The notes beneath the pieces were generated by a model. That model did not search any database. It had not been told where the DNA came from and saw only the letters and a list, made by a program, of their open reading frames with translations. From Holosporales bacterium (GTDB lineage Bacteria; Pseudomonadota; Alphaproteobacteria; RUG11792), in contig JAIRZU010000010.1 of the NCBI GenBank assembly GCA_031267075.1, positions 1-18,620 on the forward strand: a stretch of DNA of 18,620 bases, given 5' to 3'. The position numbers were made by a program, and so were the translations under genes. Of this stretch, positions 8,140-13,225 are shown in pieces. Each line of letters begins with the position of its first letter. Position 1 is the first letter of the stretch.

Positions 8140-8706
8140 CTACGACTTAGCCCTTTCAACATAGGTGGAATCCGACGTATCGACAACGACCATAGTGCCG
8201 ACCTCTATATGTGGCGGAACCATGATCTTGACGCCATTGGATAGCACGGCAGGTTTATACGATGATGTGGCAGTCTGCCCTTTAACAACGGGCTCTGCCT
8301 CTACAACTTCAAGTATCACCGTTGCCGGGAGCGACATACTAATTGGTTCATTCTCGTACATGCACACCTTCACAATCATACCATCGGATAGGAAGGCAAC
8401 GCTCTTACCGACGATGTCAGACTGGAGTTGTATTTGCTCGAACGTATCCTGATTCATTAGGTGGAGGCTGTCTCCATCCTGGTACAGAAACTGGAATGAG
8501 ACTTCATCGAGGAAAACCTTCTCGACTGTATCTGCTGCTCTGAACCTCTCATTAAGCTTCGCGCCGCCTCTCAGTTCCTTCATTTCAACCTGCATGAACG
8601 CACCGCCCTTTCCAGGCTGAACGTGCATCGTCTTGGTTACGACCCAGAGCTTTGAATTATGCTCCAGCACATTCCCAACTCTAATATCATTCGAATTAAT
8701 CTTCAT
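8140..8706 (-). CDS. efp: translation elongation factor P
   Basis: EF-P binds ribosomes stalled at consecutive prolines and promotes peptide-bond formation. The 188-aa product starts MKINSNDIRVGNVLEHNSKL, the family N-terminus, and has PGKGGAF with Lys33 at the tip corresponding to the modified Lys34 of E. coli. Three beta-barrel domains are expected for this length. An in-frame ATG exists at 8733 next to the tRNA, but the ATG at 8706 gives the conserved start and has TAGGAT upstream. It lies 26 nt after tRNA-Met and 4 nt before suhB. The secreted proteins to the right carry several PPP runs, including one of 14 prolines, which are likely EF-P-dependent. Confidence 0.97.
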   Translation of the reverse strand: MKINSNDIRVGNVLEHNSKLWVVTKTMHVQPGKGGAFMQVEMKELRGGAKLNERFRAADTVEKVFLDEVSFQFLYQDGDSLHLMNQDTFEQIQLQSDIVGKSVAFLSDGMIVKVCMYENEPISMSLPATVILEVVEAEPVVKGQTATSSYKPAVLSNGVKIMVPPHIEVGTMVVVDTSDSTYVERAKS

Positions 8707-8732
8707 ACCCAATCCTAGGGAAAATAGCATCA

Positions 8733-8809
8733 TGGTAGCGGAGGAGGGACTTGAACCCCCGACACGCGGATTATGATTCCGCTGCTCTAACCAGCTGAGC
8801 TACTCCGCC
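8733..8809 (-). tRNA. tRNA-Met (CAT)
   Basis: This is a 77-nt cloverleaf: acceptor GGCGGAG pairing with CTCCGCT (one G-U), D arm GCTCAGCTGGTTAGAGC, anticodon stem GCGGA/TCCGC with loop ATCATAA, T arm GGGGGTTCAAGTCCC, discriminator A and encoded CCA. Overall similarity to alphaproteobacterial elongator Met tRNAs is why I call it Met rather than lysidine-type Ile(CAT), though a CAT anticodon alone cannot decide. It heads the efp-suhB-tmk unit. Confidence 0.95.
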
Positions 8810-8825
8810 AACTGTCCCAAAGGAC

Positions 8826-8854
8826 ATTTTGCATTATTCCACGGCGTATTTCAA
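8826..8854 (-). promoter_or_regulatory. candidate promoter of the tRNA-Met-efp-suhB-tmk unit
   Basis: Read on the minus strand, TTGAAA (8854-8849), 17 bp, then CAAAAT (8831-8826), 16 bp before the tRNA 5' end. No other promoter is evident between the four genes, which are separated by 26, 4 and -17 nt. Confidence 0.5.
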
Positions 8855-8859
8855 CCAGA

Positions 8860-9090
8860 GATTTCGCCCATAGTTAATCTTGTTCAGGAGTTGAGTTGAT
8901 GGCAGACAGAGTGGAGGGTAGTGCGGTGGACTGCGGGAGAGGAGTGGGACTTGGTATGCTCCTCTCTCGTTTTCCCGCACCCTCTCTACTCGTAACTGGG
9001 CTCTATTCCCCACTGCCAAGCTCGTTCGCTATCGCTTCACCGATACTCTCCTCCAGTTTAATCTGAAGAGTGGGTTTGGATATGCATGAG
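8860..9090. other. intergenic stretch without a recognised gene
   Basis: I see no gene I can support here. There is a 55-codon plus-strand frame at 8899-9066 with AGGAG 8 nt upstream of its ATG, but its serine/leucine/proline-rich product looks non-coding. It may be an eroded 5' part of the remnant that follows. Confidence 0.4.
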
Positions 9091-9364
9091 TTGAGATAGA
9101 ACTAGAGATAGGAGTGGTCTATCCCATGCTTGTGGGAACTACTTATGCGACAGGTCTCATGGGGGGCCAAACTACAGATTCAGATTCAGTGGCTGAAGCT
9201 TAGAAGTGCGGGACAGCCGTACAAATGAAGGGCTTGACGATTACGACGCTCGACGCTACATAGAGGCTCGAGCCACGATACAGAAAATAGCAGAGAGCCT
9301 CTTCACAGCAATTAACAAGGAGAAGGGAGAGAGGGCCGCCCAATCCAGTCCAATAGGCGCATAG
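9091..9364 (+). pseudogene. remnant of a plus-strand gene (frameshifted)
   Basis: Two adjoining plus-strand frames encode protein-like sequence. The first includes MLVGTTYATGLMGGQ and ends DSDSVAEA at TAG 9201-9203. The second, open from 9197, includes DDYDARRYIEARATIQKIAE and ends SSPIGA at TAG 9362-9364. They would form one C-terminus after a small indel near 9197-9203. A strong hairpin starts 9 nt after the second stop, as after other genes in this island. I do not recognise the protein. An 82-codon minus-strand frame (9448-9200) overlaps it but has an unconvincing composition. Confidence 0.35.
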
Positions 9365-9372
9365 AAACTGTC

Positions 9373-9411
9373 GTGCCCCCATATAGTCTTGGCGAACTGC
9401 TATATGGGCAC
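9373..9411 (+). terminator. hairpin after the remnant gene
   Basis: GTGCCCCCATATAG (9373-9386) and CTATATGGGCAC (9400-9411) form a 12-bp stem with two extra C in the left arm and a 13-nt loop. There is no U-tract. It could be a terminator insulating the promoter at 9460, or an operator. Confidence 0.4.
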
Positions 9412-9459
9412 TCACCTCAGCAACGTAATAGAAAAGCATGCGGCCCACACCGCAACCTC

Positions 9460-9488
9460 TTGACTTTCGCCCATTTCTTGAATATACT
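9460..9488 (+). promoter_or_regulatory. promoter of the 695-aa secreted protein (module copy 3)
   Basis: TTGACT (9460-9465), 17 bp, TATACT (9483-9488) match sigma-70 consensus at 5/6 and 5/6 positions with ideal spacing. The -35, the TTCTTGAA before the -10, and the following TAGTTATGA-ACCGTATA-GAG leader match the promoters at 16278-16250 and 17455-17427. Confidence 0.78.
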
Positions 9489-9523
9489 ATACGTAGTTAT
9501 GAACACCGTATATGAGCAATATG

Positions 9524-11611
9524 ATGAAGAAGGTAGTGAGGCTAGTACTAGTCGCGGTAGCAATGAGCGCGGTGTGTCATGAGAGTGAGGCCACCGTGGC
9601 TGCCAGACCCAACGCCCACGAAGCTGTGGCTGCAACAGTGTTGAACAAGCTCATGAGCGCGGCACGCGAGTTAGGGTGCGAAGGGGCAGAGGTAGCCCCC
9701 AGCCTAACTGAAGGAACGACCGAGTTCCTGAACGAGCTGAAGAGTAGTATAGAGAACCGCATCGAGAAGGCGGCATCTGACAAACTCGATGCAGCCAGCG
9801 ACCAGCTGACAGCCATAATGAGCAACCAAACACCAGAGCATAGCTTGGTCCCACCATATAGGGAAATACTTGAACGCGTACGTAGGAATGCCAGAACACT
9901 ATCCCGGAAGATACGGGACGAGCAAAATAACCGTCTGAAGAGAGACGCGGAAACAAGGCGCCAGGCCGAGGAAGTAGCGCGCAAAGTTGCCGAAGAACTC
10001 GGGGATACCTCCCTGGATACTCCAACTCCTGCCTCTAAGGTACCTGCTCCTGATCCACCGCCTAAACCTACTCAAGACGAGATAGATCGAAGCGAGCGCC
10101 ACAATACGGTGATACCTACTGGGCAACTCGCCAGATCCAACGGCCCAGCAGAGCTCGGTAGGGAGATTAGCCAGCGAGTCGGCTGGCTCCAGTTTGAACT
10201 TAACCGAACGCCAGAAGATAAGCACGATGCGATTATACGAAACCAAGTGGTGTCAGCGCTAAGTGCAGCACGCGAGCAAACCCCATCCCAAAAACGTATA
10301 GCGGAAGTAGAGCAAACCTTCCGAGAGGAGCTAGCTGCAGCCGAGCAAAACCCAGACCGCACTGAGCCAGATATAGTCAAAATTAAAGAGGTGCTTGACA
10401 GGGAGAGAACAACGATAAAGCAGACCATAACGAACTGCCTTATGTATCGTACGGACGACGAGGAAAGCACTTATGCCGACATAGCCAAGAGCGTGCTGGG
10501 TTCAGGTCCGACCCTCCACCAACTCACTAGGGCAATAGAAATCATCAAGAGCGAATTCCCCCCCCCATTCGGCGCCAGCGCGCACCGGCAACTTCGAGCA
10601 CGTGTCGACAACCAGCGCGGTATAATTCAGTACGTACTCAGTCAAGTACCAGCGGATATGCACCAAGAAGTTATACGGAGGGCAGCAAAGCAAATGCTAC
10701 AAACGATCGGCAGGCACCAATCCCCCCCAGAGCATGTAACCGATGCGATGCGTATCGTACAGCTGGGGGCAGCTACCGCCGAACAGAACCCGGACCGCGC
10801 TGAGCTGGACATGAGCAGGTTCCAGGAGGAACTCAGCGAATGGAAGAAGGCGATAGAGCAGACCATGGCGGAGGAAGGAGGGGATGTCATAGACAGAGAG
10901 AACAGATACGCGGCATGGGGCACGCACTTACTGCAAAAGATGGAGCTACCAGGCCCGTACCGCCTCTACCATGTCGACAAAGCCGCGGAGGCCATCAAAG
11001 AAAAGGTTCCGCCGCCGGGCCACGTAGAGGCCAGGATACGCAGGGTGGAAGATAGGCTGACAGATAAGAGACTCCAGATGCGGCGGGCAGCAGCATCCAC
11101 AGCTACACCTAAACCAGCAGCTGCACCTAAACCAGCAACTGCACCGAGGCAGCCACCAAAGTGCTTGCAGCGCCTGCAACTCGGAAACACGGTCAGTGGC
11201 GCCCTTGGGAGGCGGATACACGAAGCAGCTAGATACGCGCTAGACATAGCCAATAATAAACAGCCAAAGCTAAATCCGAGCATCCTGGTGTTTCCACTAT
11301 TCGAAAACGAAGGCATCCCGTTCACAGGCAAAGTCAAAACTGTGCCGCCCCCCCACGCAGACACGACAGACAGAATCGCCATCCTGGCAAACGGAAGCAC
11401 CCCCACCATAATCACCGCCAAGCCGGAATCGGACCAACCACTCCTGAGTGACGAAGGAGACTGGTGCAGCCATCATAACCAACTCGCAGTGTACAAGGTA
11501 ACAAGCGAAGGCAGAGTCCTCACAGTCACCGTCACGGACGACGTGATGCAACTATTCGAGGCAGTCCAGCAGGGCTGCATGGATATGCGCATAAAATACC
11601 CTGTCGAATAG
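9524..11611 (+). CDS. large secreted repeat protein with shared C-terminal domain (695 aa)
   Basis: I do not recognise the family. The start ATG 9524 is chosen by alignment with the module copies at 16214 and 17391; in-frame ATGs also exist at 9512 and 9521. The signal peptide reads MKKVVRLVLVAVAMSAVC then HESEA, with a cysteine where a lipoprotein site could be, though the lipobox is poor. Residues 60-165 are charged and coiled-coil-like, and 170-185 proline-rich. Residues about 218-363 and 364-509 are two 146-aa repeats (both with AEQNPDR and a PPP near the end). After a KPAAAPKPATAP linker, residues 546-695 form a domain also found at the end of the 722-aa protein (shared PSI(L/I)V, DQPLL, ERP/KYPV-type end). 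C9, C7 and C7 homopolymers lie in the coding strand. It is exported by inference, with function unknown. Confidence 0.88.
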   Translation: MKKVVRLVLVAVAMSAVCHESEATVAARPNAHEAVAATVLNKLMSAARELGCEGAEVAPSLTEGTTEFLNELKSSIENRIEKAASDKLDAASDQLTAIMSNQTPEHSLVPPYREILERVRRNARTLSRKIRDEQNNRLKRDAETRRQAEEVARKVAEELGDTSLDTPTPASKVPAPDPPPKPTQDEIDRSERHNTVIPTGQLARSNGPAELGREISQRVGWLQFELNRTPEDKHDAIIRNQVVSALSAAREQTPSQKRIAEVEQTFREELAAAEQNPDRTEPDIVKIKEVLDRERTTIKQTITNCLMYRTDDEESTYADIAKSVLGSGPTLHQLTRAIEIIKSEFPPPFGASAHRQLRARVDNQRGIIQYVLSQVPADMHQEVIRRAAKQMLQTIGRHQSPPEHVTDAMRIVQLGAATAEQNPDRAELDMSRFQEELSEWKKAIEQTMAEEGGDVIDRENRYAAWGTHLLQKMELPGPYRLYHVDKAAEAIKEKVPPPGHVEARIRRVEDRLTDKRLQMRRAAASTATPKPAAAPKPATAPRQPPKCLQRLQLGNTVSGALGRRIHEAARYALDIANNKQPKLNPSILVFPLFENEGIPFTGKVKTVPPPHADTTDRIAILANGSTPTIITAKPESDQPLLSDEGDWCSHHNQLAVYKVTSEGRVLTVTVTDDVMQLFEAVQQGCMDMRIKYPVE
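10183..11060 (+). repeat. two 146-codon tandem repeats in the 695-aa gene
   Basis: The marker AEQNPDR recurs exactly 438 bp apart (10340 and 10778). Around it LQFELNRTPEDKHDAIIR aligns with IQYVLSQVPADMHQEVIR, and AIEIIKSEFPPP with AEAIKEKVPPP. The DNA has diverged strongly, so the duplication is old and maintained at protein level. Boundaries are approximate. Confidence 0.7.
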
Positions 11612-11667
11612 CAGCGGAACCCCTGTAGCCCCGAGTACACACCAGCACAGCGACCATGTCCTGGAAC

Positions 11668-11777
11668 GGCACCCCAGCCACCAGTATACGTAGCCTCGCA
11701 TAGTGTACTAAACACAAAAGTGCGAGGCTCCCGTGACGGGTTTAAATCATAATGATAATTCAATCAACAGCTGAACT
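11668..11777 (+). repeat. inverted repeat copy 1 (3' UTR of the 695-aa gene)
   Basis: This 110-bp stretch begins 57 bp after the stop. It matches the reverse complement of 13083-13193 with few differences, including ACGTAGCCTCGCATA, GTGTACTAAACACAAAAG, TGACGGGTTTAAATC and AATTCAATCAACAG. Each copy lies just past the 3' end of a large gene that shares the C-terminal domain. Confidence 0.9.
11693..11728 (+). terminator. conserved 3' hairpin of the 695-aa gene
   Basis: GCCTCGCA (11693-11700) pairs with TGCGAGGC (11721-11728); inside, GTGT pairs with ACAC. The same stem and loop occur at 13132-13168 after the 722-aa gene. No U-tract follows. Its position after both genes suggests transcript termination or 3' end protection. 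Confidence 0.5.
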
Positions 11778-11957
11778 GCTTGCTAGGGGGAGGAGTCAAG
11801 AAACCCATGGAGTGGCCTGCCCCGATATGTGGAGCCTCGTAGTCTGTGGAGTTTCTTTATGATCCGGAGTAGACAAGTGGTGCTCAGAGCGGAATCCCAC
11901 GCTGCCCCCTATACCTCCAGAGCACCGTGCTTTCAACATAGCTTGACCGTATTGGGT
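11778..11957. other. intergenic stretch with dyads, no gene seen
   Basis: Between the inverted repeat and the 274-aa gene's hairpin I see no convincing coding frame. AAGAAACCC pairs with GGAGTTTCTT, and GGTGCTC pairs with GAGCACC at a distance, so transcripts crossing it would be structured. Confidence 0.4.
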
Positions 11958-12013
11958 GAGAATGAAGTATATAGCCAGGTTGTGTACTAGGCTATATACT
12001 CACATTCATTCTC
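11958..12013 (-). terminator. long hairpin after the 274-aa gene
   Basis: GAGAATGAAGTATATAGCC (11958-11976) pairs with GGCTATATACT (11990-12000) and ATTCATTCTC (12004-12013) around a 13-nt loop, with a small internal bulge. It begins 6 nt after the stop of the minus-strand gene ending at 12020. There is no U-tract on either side. Confidence 0.5.
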
Positions 12014-12019
12014 CAATCA

Positions 12020-12844
12020 TCACTTTGGTGTTAACTTTGCAGCGCTGTCGACCATGGTGTCCTGGGCATCATCTTCGTTAACGTTGTCCATTGGGTTTTT
12101 CTCCATTTGCTGAAGTGCATCGAGAGGGGGGTTACTGGGGCCGGGCGCCTGTGTTGTACTAGCCCCTTCGATCGGGTCAGGTAGTTTTACCGCGGCTGGC
12201 GATGCAGATTGCAGCTGTGGCAGTACCTCAGTGAAGAATGCTTCCAACTCTTCACGGTCTTCATTTCGGGCCCAGGCTGCAAGGGGGTTGGCAGTTAGGG
12301 CGTTTCGCAGAGCTTCCAGCATTGATCTTAGTCTTGGATCATCTGGGTTGTGTGCCTTGAGGGCGCTGTATAGCCGGACCATCTCGAGTATGGCAGCATG
12401 TGCATCAATTCCAGCCACTGTTGTTGTGGCGGTCGCTATGAGGTTAAGTATGCCGAATGGGAGCTGTCCTGGTTGGATATCGGTTGGGACGTCCTCCACG
12501 TCTCCTCCCTCGCGCCTCTCTAGCTCTCTTCCGGCGTCCTCGGGGGTTATCCCGTCTATAGTTTGGGTCTGTTCCTGAATTAGTCTGAGTATGTCAGTTG
12601 GCAGTTCCCTAATACCTACGTGGCGCTCCATACGCACGTCGGCTAGCTGCTCGCTTCTGTCACCTGGGGGGGGCTTCACCCCCGCTGTTCCTGTTTCTAT
12701 GGGGGACGCATCCTCGCGGGTCTCGTCACCTGTAATCCCTAGAAACTTCCTGATTGTTGTTGGGCTGTACCTGTTGATGAGTAGTGCCCCCCCGCATACT
12801 ACACCGACAGCGACTACCAGAGGAACAATCTTCCTTTTTGTCAT
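12020..12844 (-). CDS. membrane-anchored or secreted protein with internal duplication (274 aa)
   Basis: The family is not recognised. The N-terminus MTKRKIVPLVVAVGVVCGGA followed by LLINRYS is a single hydrophobic segment, a signal anchor or uncleaved signal peptide. Residues about 85-110 (ELPTDILRLIQEQTQTIDGI) and 127-150 (QLPFGILNLIATATTTVAGI) are a degenerate internal repeat. The rest is acidic and proline/alanine-rich and ends SAAKLTPK. The ATG at 12844 has AAGGA at good distance. A CtrA-type box lies 53 bp upstream. The coding strand has a C8 tract in VKPPPGD. The gene sits between the two arms of the 110-bp inverted repeat, so it could be inverted by recombination. Confidence 0.82.
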   Translation of the reverse strand: MTKRKIVPLVVAVGVVCGGALLINRYSPTTIRKFLGITGDETREDASPIETGTAGVKPPPGDRSEQLADVRMERHVGIRELPTDILRLIQEQTQTIDGITPEDAGRELERREGGDVEDVPTDIQPGQLPFGILNLIATATTTVAGIDAHAAILEMVRLYSALKAHNPDDPRLRSMLEALRNALTANPLAAWARNEDREELEAFFTEVLPQLQSASPAAVKLPDPIEGASTTQAPGPSNPPLDALQQMEKNPMDNVNEDDAQDTMVDSAAKLTPK

Positions 12845-12895
12845 TTTCCGTCCTTACAATGCTACCGCTTCGCAGATATACTTTAGTGGCAAAAA

Positions 12896-12912
12896 GTTAA
12901 AAATTAGTTAAC
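12896..12912 (-). promoter_or_regulatory. CtrA-type box upstream of the 274-aa gene
   Basis: The plus strand reads GTTAAAAATTAGTTAAC, a perfect TTAA-N7-TTAA with its inner edge about 52 bp from the ATG at 12844. It matches the box at 6688-6704 at 15 of 17 positions and at the same distance from the start codon, which argues against chance. Confidence 0.6.
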
Positions 12913-13082
12913 ATTCGATGTTTTTTCTCCACACCCTCACGTTTTTTCTCCCCCCTTTAGGTACCCGGCGCCTAGGGTGGCGGTGATAGGTATATCGTGG
13001 TTGTAGAGTATCGTATCTCAGGAGGAAGAAAGGTGCATTCTTTTCCTTAAGATATCTGTATTCCGCCATAACAGGAGCAATC
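12913..13082. other. intergenic stretch, no gene seen
   Basis: Two copies of GTTTTTTCTCC lie at about 12920-12950 (GGAGAAAAAAC on the minus strand), upstream of the CtrA-type box. Nothing else is recognised. Confidence 0.4.
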
Positions 13083-13193
13083 AGCTCAACTGTTGATTGA
13101 ATTATTGTTACGATTTAAACCCGTCACAGGAGCCTCGCACTTTTGTGTTTAGTACACTTATGCGAGGCTACGTATGCGCGGGTGGCTGGGGCT
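13083..13193 (-). repeat. inverted repeat copy 2 (3' UTR of the 722-aa gene)
   Basis: This is the reverse-complement counterpart of 11668-11777 and lies just after the stop of the 722-aa gene. It ends in the same GCCCCAGCCACC block nearest the gene. The pair, 1.3 kb apart and inverted, encloses the 274-aa gene. Confidence 0.9.
13132..13168 (-). terminator. conserved 3' hairpin of the 722-aa gene
   Basis: GCCTCGCA (13132-13139) and TGCGAGGC (13161-13168) form the stem, with GTGT/ACAC pairing in the loop, as at 11693-11728. The loop differs by one base. There is no U-tract. Confidence 0.5.
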
Positions 13194-13225
13194 CTGCCCG
13201 TGCCGTCACGGTGCCTGTGCCTGGC

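Noticed and set aside
8899..9066. 55-codon plus-strand ORF with AGGAG upstream
   Set aside because: The product is serine/leucine/proline-rich without a plausible fold, and a minus-strand frame overlaps it; the good ribosome-binding site alone is not enough.
9200..9448. 82-codon minus-strand ORF
   Set aside because: It runs through the hairpin at 9373-9411 and its tyrosine/cysteine/leucine-rich composition looks like antisense of the plus-strand remnant.
11668..13193. 110-bp inverted repeats considered as ends of an insertion sequence
   Set aside because: The enclosed gene has no transposase features, there are no target-site duplications visible, and each arm is better explained as the 3' UTR of a paralogous gene.
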